In this document: in pieces, positions 34,429 to 45,398 of the stretch | Layout: every line of letters begins with the position of its first letter | How positions within the stretch are numbered: position 1 is the first letter of the stretch | Assembly: GCA_900618795.1 (NCBI GenBank) | Contig: UYJD01000015.1 | Coordinates: 867,125 to 931,124 of the forward strand | Direction: 5' to 3' | Source: Cyanodermella asteris | Taxonomy: Eukaryota; Ascomycota; Lecanoromycetes; Ostropales; Stictidaceae | Length of the DNA stretch: 64,000 nt | Position numbers and translations under genes: made by a program | The notes under the pieces: generated by a model | Databases searched by the model: none | The model's input: the letters and a program-made list of their open reading frames with translations, nothing else | Told to the model about the DNA's origin: nothing

Positions 34429-37343
34429 CTACCCGAGACACTGCATCGTAACATTCATGCTGGTATCAGCAAACATGCCACCATTCTCCAGCAGTGCGAA
34501 CGTATACGGTCCTTTCTCAACCTCCCACTTCCACTGCCTGTTGAGGATCCTCAGATATCGCTGAACCTCGACATCCATCGTGACCACCCGCGACTCGCCC
34601 GGATCCAGGTAAACCCGCGAAAACGCAACCAGCTGCTTCTCCGGCCTGGTCACCTGCGAAATCCGCCCAAGAAGGTAGACCTGCGGTACATGCGAACCAG
34701 CCGTGGCTCCCGTATTCTTGACCGTAACAGAAAACGTAATAGTGTCATTGGCTCCAAAATTAGCAGACGTCTTTCTCGCTCGGCCGGAAAAGTCGGTCAC
34801 GGAGAAATTACTATACGAGAGACCGTATCCGAACGGGTATGCGGGGGAGGCGTCGATGTCGACATAAGTGGCAATGTGGGACGATGGCTTGTAGTTGTAG
34901 TACGCGGGTATTTGCCCGACGTGGCGAGGGATCGTGAGGGGAAGCCTGCCGCCCGGGTTGAAGTGGCCGAAGAGCACGTCTACAATTGCCTGACCGGCAG
35001 CTTGGCCGCCGAAGTAGGTGTTGAGTACTGCGGTCGAGCGATTGTAGAGATCTGGGATTGCGAACGGCCTGCCGCCTTCGAGGACGAGTACGACGGGCTT
35101 GCCGGTGTCGAGGATGGCGTTGGCGAGAGCCGTTTGGTTGTCAGAGAGTCCCATCGTGGCTCTGTCTCCGTTCTCGCCATCCGAGTTCCAGTTGGCACCG
35201 AGAGCGAGGACGACCACATCAGCATTTTGCGCCACAGATACTGCTTTCTCGACTGGTGAGGTACGATCAACAAGATTCCAGAACAATAGTACCTCGGAGT
35301 TCAAAGAGTTCATGTTTTGGATCTTCTGATAGAAGTTCCATGCTTGAAACTCCAAACGAATCATGTGCGTGGCGCCTGGAACGAATGTGAATGGTGCAGA
35401 CCCGGCAGGTGCCATTGTACTGTTGACGAGCGTGAACTTGTAGCCCGGAATATTGGACTGGATGTTGCCAGTCGTCGTCAGTGGTACTGAGACAAGTTCC
35501 TGGCCATCGATGAACAGCTTTGCGGTGCTGTTGTATGACAGCGCAACACCAAGCCAGCCATCGGTACTGATTGATACGGGGACCGAAAGCTCGCCTTCCC
35601 AAACGGCACTGAAGTTGTTCGAAGGAAGACCAGGCGGGGGGAACAAGCCCCAGTCTCGTGAAGGCACCTCCGTCTTCCGCACCAAAGGAGTCGTGAAATT
35701 TGTGTCAGCGAAATAAGTGGCCTGAAGACCTCCAGGCGTGCCGTTGACGGAAAGATGGTACCCTGGAATCGAGTATTGCGCGTTGTACAGCCACGTGTTG
35801 GCGCCCCAGGCCGAAGTAAGTTCGTAAGAGGAGTTGGCGCTGCTCAGGGTGTTCAGTATGCCCTGACGCAGTGTAGATGAATTCGCAGTTGGGTACTGGC
35901 CGAATTGTCCAGAATAGTCACCATAGTTGAGAATATCGGAAAATGGTCCTATGAGAGCAATTTTGTTCGGCGCCGACTTCTTCAGCTGGAGTGGGAGCAG
36001 CGAGTTGCGGTTTTCAAGAAGTACGATGCTTTTTTGCGCGGCTTCAAGTGCCAGTGGCGCATGCTGGGCCGTAATACCTTGCACGTCGACAGCGTCTCCG
36101 ATGTAAGGATCGTCGAAAAGACCCAGATCGTACTTGACTCCCAAGATCCGACGCATCTTATCTTGCAAGATGCTCACAGCAACCGAGTTGTTTGCAACGA
36201 GGTCCGTGATTGAATTGAGGTAAGTCTCCAAAGGGTAGTCGTAGTATGAAATCATCCCACCCGCGTTGAGCCATTGCGAGATAGCGTCTGCAGGAGAATC
36301 GGCAACAAAATGGACATCTTCGAGTTGGCCCATTCCAACATCATCCGAAATGACAAAACCATCGTAGCCCCAATCGCGAAGTTGATCGTAGAGCATCGGA
36401 TCTACAGGAGCTGGAATGCCGTCTATCTCGTTGTAAGCCATCATGACGCCTCTCGCCCCGCCAAGCTCAACTGCAGCCTTGAAGGGAACGAGTAGCTGTT
36501 CAAGGACCTGGCGCCGCCCATGACCCATGAATGGAGCCGTGTTGATACCAGACTGAGGTGAGCCGTGAGCCGCAAAGTGCTTCATTACAGGAATGACGGC
36601 GTCAGACTGATTCAAGCTGCTGTTCTTCGAAAGACCGGACGAATACGCGACGCCCATGTGGCTCGTCAAGACTTGATCTTCGCCCCAGTCCTCTGCGTTA
36701 TGTTAGCAGCGTCTCTGAAGTCGAGACTCAAGAAATTCGCACCTTGACACCTTCCCCATCTCGGGTCCTGACAGAGGTCAAGAACCGGTGAAAAGCAAGC
36801 ATGAATACCAATCGAGCGGGCTTCTGCTCCGATTGCACCGCCGATGTTCTGAACGACGGACGTGTCGAAAGTTGCGGACAGAGCAACGGGGGCAGGAAAC
36901 ATTGACTGCTTGAAAGAGCCGACTCCGTGCAAACATTCTCCGACCTGCATGAAAGGTATCTTCAGGCGCGACTTCTCGAGGTTTAATCTTTGAAGATCGT
37001 TGTAATTCGTTTTGTTCAAGGGGTACCAGTCGTGAATGACCCCAATGCCTGCCCCGGGAACAAGATGAAGGGCAGAATCTATTGACGATGAGTTTCATGC
37101 CCATGTCTTGGACAGATTAGACAAACCGTATAAAGCGTTGTCCGAGTTTTGACCGACCACACTATCCGCGAACATCAGAAATATCTGCATTACCATCTCT
37201 GGCACGTTCATCTGAGACACCAGACTTTCAACAAAGGCATCCTTGTCCTGCGAGCTCTGTGCGGCTCTTGAGAACGCGCTTATGCCGGACAAGAATGCCA
37301 ACCCTAGCGGCCATGCGGGCACCAATTTGGTGAATGGACACAT
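34429..37343 (-). CDS. Secreted GH3 glycosidase with PA14 insert (beta-glucosidase/beta-xylosidase type)
   Basis: Three exons on the minus strand, 37343-37127, 37078-36743 and 36692-34429, encode 938 residues. The 48-bp and 50-bp introns restore NALY-DSALHLV and DPRWGRCQ-EDWGED. A signal peptide starts MCPFTKLVPAW. The GH3 N-terminal barrel carries KHFAAHGSPQ and the nucleophile motif GYDGFVISDD (Asp301). The (alpha/beta)6 sandwich is interrupted at about residues 505-645 by a PA14 domain (SISTDGWLGVALSYNSTAKL), and a fibronectin-III-like domain closes the protein. The exact activity is not predictable: GH3 includes beta-glucosidases, beta-xylosidases and others. PA14 inserts usually restrict the active site towards short or branched oligosaccharides. 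It is divergent from the GH20 gene over a shared 296-bp promoter. Confidence 0.9.
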
Positions 37344-37639
37344 GCTGGTGGTCAGAGAGAGGGTCTCGGAGCCAGCGAAAGGGAGAACGACATATCGCAC
37401 CGTCCTGCCATCCTTGTGGATGGGGTGCGGCTCATATAGGCAAAGGTCTGGGAAGCTATTGCAAAGCGGTACATGGATCGGCGGCCTGCCAAAGTATGAT
37501 CCACCCTGGCACTCCGAGTTCCCCCAGAGGTATTGTCCCGGTAGGATATATAGCGAGCCATTCGGCCGTCTTCATCTAGAAGCCCCGCGTAGAAGTGCAA
37601 CGGTCGAGCGAGCGACTCTACAGCTGACAGCGACCGACG
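37344..37639. promoter_or_regulatory. Bidirectional promoter of the GH3 and GH20 genes
   Basis: The start codons of the two divergent glycosidase genes are 296 bp apart. Each side has a TATA-like element about 90 bp from its own ATG: TATATGA on the minus strand at 37438-37432 for GH3 and TATATA at 37547-37552 for GH20. A single CreA-type SYGGRG site (CTGGGG, minus strand) lies near 37523-37528. Shared regulation is inferred from the geometry. Confidence 0.6.
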
Positions 37640-39820
37640 ATGAGAGCAGCAACTCTCCTTCTGCCCTTCTTGGCCTCAGGGCCGGCGGCCGCTGCGCGTT
37701 TGGCAGGCATTCCCACCTTGCCATTCGAGTCCACGTCCAAGACTGGAGCCACTTTCGACATCCATTCGATTCAAAACATTCGAGTGGACTCGCGACATGC
37801 ATCTGCCGTGGACAGTTCGGGGTGGACGCTCATCCCGCCGACTTTGCAGGAGTTTGGAAAGACGTTCGCATCCGACTTGAACGACTTTCTGGCCGGCTCA
37901 CGTGACCAAAATTCAACCAACACCAACGTCACCAACTCGGTCTCAGACGAGACAAGCAAAGTGCCAGAGATATTCTTGACGCTGGGTAACAATACCAGCT
38001 TCAAGGATGCTGCCGGTCGACCCACAAGCGAGGGCTATCAGCTCGACGTGACGAGGGATGGCATTGTTATCACCGGCGCAAGTCCTCTAGGATGCTGGTG
38101 GGGAACTCGCTCTGTGCTTCAGCAGGCTATTCTTCACCAGGGCAAGGTACCCATCGGCTCTGGCGTTGATGCGCCGGGGTGGAATACCAGAGGCGTCTTT
38201 CTTGATGCTGGGCGACATTTCTATCCACCATCCTTCCTGGTCGAATTGTGCAACTGGATGTCGTTTTGGAAACAGAACACATTCCATTTGCATCTTTCAG
38301 ACAATTTGTACAACAACGTGAACATCTACTCACGTGAACGTCAGCTGGATCTCTACGCAAGGTTCAGGCTCTGGTCGGATGATCCATTCGTTGCGGGATT
38401 GAACAAGCATGCGAACGAGTCCTATACTCGGGAGGACTTCGACCACATCCAACAAAGCTGCGCAGCTCGAGGAGTGACTATCATTCCAGAGATAGAAGCG
38501 CCGGGACATGCTTTGGTCATCTCACAGTGGAAGCCCGAGCTGGGCTTGTCTGACTCTATTGACCTGCTCAACATCTCACAACCTGATACCATTCCAACCA
38601 TGGAGAAGCTTTGGTCTACCTTTCTTCCTTGGTTCCACAGCAAGGTCGTTCACATCGGAGCGGACGAGTATGTCGATGACTCGTTGAGCAAGTACCAATT
38701 AGCCCAGGACTACAATCGCTTCGTCAATGCCTTGAGCGACCACATCTTTGCCGAGTCCGGTAAGCAGATCCGCATCTGGGGGACATATCCGCCGCAGCAG
38801 GACTATCCGGTCAACATCTCAACAAACGTAACCATCCAACACTGGGAGTTCTTCGAGGACAATCCACTTTCCGACTACATCAACAACGGCTACGATGTCA
38901 TCAACTCAGACGACTCGTTTTACATTGTCCAAAAATGGTCAGGCAGCTACCCGCAAACACTCAATCGTACGCGCATCTTCCATGGCAATCCTGCAGGAGG
39001 GCCGTTCGCTCCGAACATTTTCGATTCGAAGGATCCAGCCAACAACCCACCTCGAGATTCTTCGCGTGTTCCAGGTCACATAGCCGCAATCTGGAACGAC
39101 TACGGCTACAACACATCAACATACCTGGAAGCGTACTATGCCTGGCGGGATCTTCTACCAGCTTTGGCTGACAAGCAATGGGGCGGAGAACTCACAGACG
39201 GAGAGTACGACGCTCTCTTTGCCGCACTGCAGCCCGCGGCTCCGTCACAAAACCTTGACCGGACGATCCCCTCGCGCTCGGCTACTGTTCTCCAATACAC
39301 CTTGGCAGAAGACAGCCACAACTCAAGCTTAGTCAAGGATCTCTCCGGAAATGGCTACGATGGTCAAACGACATGCTCTTTCAAGGAAGGTGCAGTTCAA
39401 TTTTCAAAGTCCTGCAAGCTTTCTACGCCTCTGACGTCCAAAGGACGTGAATACACGCTCTCGTTTTCTTTGAACCAAGTCTCGGCCGCTCCAGGGCCAC
39501 TCTTCTCCGGCCCTGACAGCATTTTGGCTTCTGGAAATGGAAGCTCCACTGCTGTCATGTTTATCACTGCTGGATATGCGTTCCCTCTCAACTACAGTCT
39601 GCCTGTTGGCAAGTGGCTGGACGCAAAGCTTATCGGCCGAGGGAACCAAACTTTCTTTTCGGTTAACGGCGGACGGGAGATGGAGTTTACGGCAAAGATT
39701 GGAATCAACGGAGAGAACTTTGTCTGGGTTCCCATGTCTGTTGTTGCTCCACTGCAGACGATTGGAGGTGGTTCGTGGCAAGGTGCCATGAAGAACGTGA
39801 CGCTCCTCGATCATGCCTAA
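37640..39820 (+). CDS. Secreted beta-N-acetylhexosaminidase-type enzyme, GH20, with C-terminal lectin-like domain
   Basis: A single exon of 726 residues with a signal peptide (MRAATLLLPFLASGPAAAAR). A GH20 N-terminal alpha/beta domain is followed by the barrel with GVFLDAGRHFYP, IIPEIEAPGHALV and the catalytic pair in VVHIGADEY (Asp342-Glu343), the substrate-assisted mechanism signature. The motif deviates from the HIGGDEV of typical fungal NagA, and the C-terminal ~170 residues (from LQYTLAEDS) look like a concanavalin/LamG-type beta-sandwich. This is closer to bacterial-type GH20 enzymes, including lacto-N-biosidases, than to the chitinolytic NagA. It would release terminal beta-GlcNAc (or Gal-GlcNAc disaccharide) from glycans. 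Head of the rightward pair of the array. Confidence 0.9.
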   Translation: MRAATLLLPFLASGPAAAARLAGIPTLPFESTSKTGATFDIHSIQNIRVDSRHASAVDSSGWTLIPPTLQEFGKTFASDLNDFLAGSRDQNSTNTNVTNSVSDETSKVPEIFLTLGNNTSFKDAAGRPTSEGYQLDVTRDGIVITGASPLGCWWGTRSVLQQAILHQGKVPIGSGVDAPGWNTRGVFLDAGRHFYPPSFLVELCNWMSFWKQNTFHLHLSDNLYNNVNIYSRERQLDLYARFRLWSDDPFVAGLNKHANESYTREDFDHIQQSCAARGVTIIPEIEAPGHALVISQWKPELGLSDSIDLLNISQPDTIPTMEKLWSTFLPWFHSKVVHIGADEYVDDSLSKYQLAQDYNRFVNALSDHIFAESGKQIRIWGTYPPQQDYPVNISTNVTIQHWEFFEDNPLSDYINNGYDVINSDDSFYIVQKWSGSYPQTLNRTRIFHGNPAGGPFAPNIFDSKDPANNPPRDSSRVPGHIAAIWNDYGYNTSTYLEAYYAWRDLLPALADKQWGGELTDGEYDALFAALQPAAPSQNLDRTIPSRSATVLQYTLAEDSHNSSLVKDLSGNGYDGQTTCSFKEGAVQFSKSCKLSTPLTSKGREYTLSFSLNQVSAAPGPLFSGPDSILASGNGSSTAVMFITAGYAFPLNYSLPVGKWLDAKLIGRGNQTFFSVNGGREMEFTAKIGINGENFVWVPMSVVAPLQTIGGGSWQGAMKNVTLLDHA

Positions 39821-40662
39821 AGTGGCACGATATATATATGAGCAAATGAATCTTAGAGCTAGGCTAGTCCTGGTCATGCGTCGAAGATGTTCGCAGCCGT
39901 AGCTTCATTGCCTATCTACCAGAGTAGGTCTATCAACACAATCAATCGTACCGAGAAGGCTACCGACTTGAGTTGCTAGACAAATAGCCTTACTTCTACT
40001 CATTTATGTACCTATAGTAGGTCGTACAGAAATAGCGTTAAAAGGAGTTCTGAAAGTACGTGCACAACACTTGTGTCGGCCCGCCTTGCATCGCAATCGA
40101 TGCGGTCAAGCAAAGATTGCAGCTTCGATACAGCTCTGCAATTTAGGCGTGATAAGCGGCTCTTTGGCTTGCCGGTGAATACATAAGATCCTGCGTTCCT
40201 ATCGATGCACACGGTAGCTCAAAGAGGAAGTTGGTGACACGACACTTGCAAGATTTCGAAGCGAAGACACGATTCAGCCTAAACATTGCAGAGATCATCG
40301 CTATTGAGTCCTAAAACGTCAAACTCAATCCTTCATCAGTCGCGCTAGTTTGACCCCCGCACTACCGACACCGCCGATCAGAACCGAACATACTTCTTTA
40401 CGAAGAGCTACTGTATCGTGCGCTCAAGTCCGGATCCACCAGGTTATCGCTTGTGGGGTCATGGCCGTTGATACCAGCTCGATGGCCCGCAGAACCATGC
40501 CAGACCCTTCGTTGCCCTGACCTGCCGGACGCGCTTCCTGTGCTAGTCCACCAAAGCCAAGTGAATCTTGATGTATCGTTGGTGTGAGCTGCTGTGTGCA
40601 TACTTGAGCCTTACGTTAAGGCCGAACGAGTTCAATCTGGTGCGTCTGTAGGCTTCTTCGAC
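39821..40662. other. Intergenic region between GH20 and GH29
   Basis: A tatatatatg run just after the GH20 stop may be a 3'-end efficiency element. The rest holds the GH29 promoter; no gene was seen. Confidence 0.6.
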
Positions 40663-43094
40663 ATGCATTTACTCTCTTGCTGGCTATTGCTTCTCTCCGC
40701 TCTTGGTCACGACGCCCTTGCTATCGACGCAAGAGGCATTGAAAATGGGCCAACCGGACAAGGAAGCTCTCCATCGATACCAATTGATCTGTCCGGTCTT
40801 CTGAACAATCGAGCTTTCGCGCTCTCACCAGGCGATGCCGACTTTGACGGCACGAAGTCTGGGTACCCAGCACAATACCTTCCAGCGAAGGACTTCACAT
40901 ACGCCGGCGTGAAGTTCGATTTTCCGCAGTACAGAAAGGCCGGAAATGACAATTTGCTCGCTCAGGGCCAGGAACTTCGACTTGACCAAGGACGATACTT
41001 CAGCGTGCACATGCTTGCAGCAGTGGAGTCGGCCGTTGCTACGAGCACCATCACTGCAAAGTATGCCGACAACTCTACATCTTCCGGAGCAGTACTTGTC
41101 GACCCATGGTGGGCTTGGCCATATCCGTACGGAGGCGACATTGTGTTTCCTTACTACCTCACCGAAAATGCTATCGACTACAATCGCTCCATGATCTTTC
41201 ACAGCGTCACATGGCTCGACTCGAGCAAGCAGCTGGTTAGCCTCCAGCTACCAGACGTCTCTGCCGGCGCTTCAAGCGATCCAGGAGGCGCATCATCGGA
41301 CACAAGACTCCACATTTTCGCCGTTTCCATGGTCCCAGCGGATCGGAAGACTGCAACCATCGAGATACAGGAAGCTCGCTCCACCAAGAATTGGGTTGAG
41401 GGTACCAACAAGACCCAGATTGTCCAGGTCACGGTCAACAATATCGGCCACAACTGGATACTGGCCAACCAGAGCGTCGAGGTCACGGTCGACGCGCCAG
41501 GTCTCAAAACTGTCAAGCCCGGCAAAATCAACCGCCTGCGACCTGGTGATCAGGCAAAGGTCGAGGTTGGGGTTGTCAACGCGGAGGGCGTCGCGCCGGG
41601 CGCCTCTGGTCCTGCGACAGCGAAGGTATCGGGCAAAGGGATCCAAGCGAGCGCCGACTTCAATGCTACATATGGTATACCGGCTTATGAGCCGACTTTC
41701 GACAGCATCTATAGCCACGAAAGCCCTCCCTGGTATAGCAACGCCAAGTTCGGCATCTTCATCCACTGGGGCATCTATGCAGTACCGGGCTGGGGTAACG
41801 TTGGCAAGAACGGTAAGACAACTATGACTTGCAAAACTAAGGAATTGTTCTAACCAATAAGACAGAAGAGTACGCTGAGTGGTATTGGTGGTATATGAAT
41901 CAAGGCCCCGATACAACAGTTCAAACATACCAATACAACTTGGAGACCTACGGCAAGGACCACGTCTACGACGACTTCATCCAGAACTTCACCACATCCG
42001 CCTTCGATCCAAAAGAATGGGTCGACCTCTTTGCCGACGCAGGAGCCAAATACTTCGTCCAGACAAGCAAACACCACGACGGATACGCGATCTTCGATAT
42101 ACCCGAGAACGTCACCAAGAGAACAAGCGTAGCCCAATACCCACACAAGAATCTCCTCCAGATGCTCTTCGACGCCGCCGCCAAGCATCAACCTCAACTC
42201 CACCGAGCAACCTACTTCTCCCTCCCCGAATGGTTCCATCCCGACTACCAAAAGTACGGCTTCGGAGACTGGCCCGGGGGAAACGCCACAAATCCGTACA
42301 CCGGTGCGACTCTGCCCTATACCGGCTACGTGCCCGTCAAAGACTACGTCCAGGACCTGATCCTGCCGGAGATGCTAACGCTCTCCAAGATGGGAACGGA
42401 GATCATGTGGTGCGACATTGGGGGCCCCAATCTCACTACCGAGTTTGCGGCGGAGTTCTTTAACTCGAATGCTGCCCAGGGTAGGCAGGTGACGATGAAT
42501 AACCGCTGCGGACATCCCGGCGACTTTGATACGCCCGAGTACGCGAGGTACAATTCCGTACAATTGCGCAAGTGGGAGAGCAATCTCGGTATGGATCCTT
42601 TTAGCTACGGATACAACCGAGCGACGCCTTCGTCTGCGTATCTGGCCCCGGCAGACGTCGTGACCAGTTTAGTTGACATTGTCTCCAAGAATGGCAACTT
42701 CTTGCTTGATATTGGTCCGACGGCGAATGGCACGATCATACAAGTCGAACAGGACAATTTGCGTGCTGCGGGCGCTTGGATCAAGTCACACGGCGAGGCG
42801 ATTTACAACACGACGTACTGGTTCATCACGCCGCAGGAGGGAGAGGCGGTTCGGTTTACTCAGACGCTGGACGCGTTCTATATCCTTACGCTTTATCCGC
42901 CGAATTCGACGTTGGTGTTGGACTCGCCGGTGCCTTTTGTGTCCGGCGATAAGGTCTCTGTCGTTGGTGGAAGCAAGCATGGAACGGTGGTGCCTTCTAG
43001 GCTCCTCAGTAATGGTAGTCTGGAGCTTACCATCAGTCATGATGTGGTGAAGGCGGACGAGTATAGCTGGGTCTTCAAGATCCCGTTCTTTTAG
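40663..43094 (+). CDS. Secreted alpha-L-fucosidase, GH29, with long N-terminal extension
   Basis: Two exons, 40663-41812 and 41866-43094, encode 792 residues; the 53-bp intron (gtaaga donor, cag acceptor) restores GKN-EEYAEWYWW. The signal peptide is MHLLSCWLLLLSALGHDALA. Residues from about 25 to 340 form an extension unlike the GH29 catalytic domain, apparently one or two beta-sandwich modules. The GH29 barrel starts near PPWYSNAKFGIFIHWG and carries the histidine-rich TSKHHDGYAIF and the nucleophile MWCDIGGP (Asp567). The C-terminus is a small beta-sandwich. GH29 enzymes remove alpha-linked fucose from N-glycans, Lewis structures or xyloglucan. Rightmost gene of the array, tandem with GH20. 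Confidence 0.93.
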
Positions 43095-43867
43095 CTTGGC
43101 AACGAGACAGTGATCGAGCGATAAAGGCTTCGATCGATGATGCAGACCAAGCACATGGCTTGGCGCTGGGGATGCCAAAGCGGGAGGTTCTGGTCAGGAG
43201 GTAGCCTGACCAGCGAGGATAACCGGACTACCAGCTGCAGCTCCTCATGAGAAATATGTGAACCTGCATACGTGACTTCCTAGCACCGGCATATGTGCAC
43301 AATGTGAATAATGACAGTTTGACTCTGCGCATTGCTGCCAAGCTCCGCGAAATGGTATGCCAAGATCCTGCTTCCTTAAATTGTGATGTTGAAGTGCTGA
43401 AGTGCAGACTGAAGCAAGGTCACTGGTGCGGTCCGGCGCGTGCTTGACCCGAAACATGCTCAGAGTACAAAGCCTCAGAGATCAAAGGTTGATCAGGACC
43501 ATGGTCTTCTCACCCATGTGACCCAATTTGCATAAACGTTTGGTGATCATCGACTCGCGTTCCTTGCATGCTTCAGTACCAAGACATCGCCGCCACACTC
43601 CAAGGCTTGGCTCTGTTTGTGCTCAAAGCTTGTTGCATTATTAGGACCGTACGTAGGCTCAAAGCCTTCTGCAATCTTGCAAGATATTGTTAGACGCTTG
43701 ACTGAGGAGAGTATAGATTAAGCTTTGATCGAGGGTCATGTACACGGATCGCATCTCGTTGTCCATACATTTAAGTCATACGACAAAACACCAAGCCGGA
43801 GCATCACCCCAAAACCATCCAGCCCAAGCCTTAGACACCGACCGCGAGTAGTCTAAGTCCCAGGTAT
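43095..43867. other. Convergent intergenic region right of the glycosidase array
   Basis: It contains the 3' ends of GH29 (plus) and of the small secreted protein gene (minus). No gene was seen. Confidence 0.6.
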
Positions 43868-44407
43868 TCAGTCCAAAGCAGCATTCCTGCCGACCCAACT
43901 CGAATCCCCGCGCTTACCCATCCCGCTCATTGTCGGCGTGTCCAAGCCCTCAGGCCGCCGGCGGCGGGCAAGCCCCATCATTGACGTCCCCAAAAACACT
44001 GATGCTGCTGATATCGAAACCTCATCGTTGAAATTGATCAGCGTCAGGCTCGCACTGCGCACGTCCGTCGCACTCCACGGCAACACCTCCGGGCCCAAAA
44101 CGACCGTCCTGTCGGCCCCCTGGGATACGGGCTCGGGGGCATCTTCGACCTCGGCGCAGCCGCCGTCGTTGATGTTGCCGAAGATGCTGATGCTAGAGAT
44201 GTCGAAGACCTCGTCGTTGAAGTTGACGAGCGTGATGTTGGCGTTCTGGATGGAGGGAAAGCTCGGGAGGGTCACGGGCCCGAAGAGGGTGCCTAGGAGG
44301 GGGAACTGGCGGGTGGTGAGGGCGTGGGTTTGGAGATTTGGGAGGGGGCTGCTGAGGGCGAGGGAGGCGAAGGTCGTGAGGAGGAGCGGAGCAATCTTGA
44401 GGCCCAT
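43868..44407 (-). CDS. Small secreted two-repeat protein with a frameshifted second repeat
   Basis: 179 codons start at MGLKIAPLLLTTFASLALSS, a clear signal peptide. The body has two copies of one motif: repeat 1 (about 44244-44156) reads ITLVNFNDEVFDISSISIFG then NINDGGC; repeat 2 (about 44060-43970) starts LTLINFNDEV and then leaves register. At 44016-44020 a run is one base short compared with repeat 1 (gaggtttcg versus gaggtcttcg). In the other frame the repeat continues to an FGDVNDGAC-like end and a stop at 43952-43950. As it stands, the frame runs on into a basic, unrelated tail (ARRRRPEG..) ending at 43868. Either a real mutation or a sequencing indel. The family is unknown to me; size and secretion fit an effector candidate, but nothing shows such a role. 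Confidence 0.7.
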   Translation of the reverse strand: MGLKIAPLLLTTFASLALSSPLPNLQTHALTTRQFPLLGTLFGPVTLPSFPSIQNANITLVNFNDEVFDISSISIFGNINDGGCAEVEDAPEPVSQGADRTVVLGPEVLPWSATDVRSASLTLINFNDEVSISAASVFLGTSMMGLARRRRPEGLDTPTMSGMGKRGDSSWVGRNAALD

Positions 44408-45398
44408 TTTGATTGATTGTAGACTAGAGACCGAGAAAGTAGGTTCTGAAAACAAGATTGAAGCTGATGTCGGGTTTGGTCGTTCGGTCGAGCTGCCTTT
44501 GAAGTGGGACAGATCGAAACGAAAAGCTCATGGAGAAGCGAGCTTTATACATGCCTCCTGATCAGGCTCTTCTGCTGTCGTTCTCTGACGTACAGCACGC
44601 ACGAATGTCACCTATCCTCCGCTTTTCCCCAAGACCCGGGGGCTGGCTATGGCGAGCTCGCCAAGCTCAAAGTACGCCCCAAAGCGTCTCAAGATCCTGG
44701 GGTTTGACCTGCATCATACGTATGTGCAAAGGAAAAATGAGACATCAAGAAAAACACTAAGGCAGAAAGAGACCAAGTAACGTCAGCTGGACAAGGACGG
44801 ATGAAAGATTTCTCTTGTCCAGGCTTAACACTGCGGCATTGAGTCAACTCCGCATCTACCGTCCAGGGAATGCTTGTCTGACTGAGCTGATAGGACTTTG
44901 CAGTATGTCGCATGCGTTTGCCGAGCATACCCGCTCGATGTTTCCGGCATCCGCTTGAGGCTGAAAGTGTAAAGTCAACCAGGATGGTAAGCAAGATCGC
45001 GCGATCCGCCATGAACCTGCATGTAAAAATCAGCAATCAATCAATCAATCGGTCATAAGCTGACTTTGATCGGAGCAGCCTTGCAATGCCATCCCTTTGA
45101 CCGATTTCACTTTGCGTCAGTGTCAGTGTCGATACTGATCAATTGTGGATCTTGAATGACGCTTCATCAGGTATATACATTTTACAAAGAGTATCATATC
45201 ATCTCCTGCGCCGCGCGTGGCGGGATACGCAGCACAAAAGTCGCAAGATCTTATAGCGCGCTCCAACAAAAGAGCGCCGAAGCTGTCCTTACGCTCGACG
45301 GCGATGCGACATACCGTCACCGACCTTAACACCCGGATGACTGGGCAGTCGGCCAATGGTTGGATTCCAGCTCCTTCCAATCCCAAGAACGGCATTTC
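44408..45398. other. Intergenic region between the small secreted protein and ROM2
   Basis: It contains the promoter of the secreted protein gene and the 3' UTR of ROM2, both on the minus strand, and a short (caat)n run near 45034-45050. No gene was seen. Confidence 0.6.
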
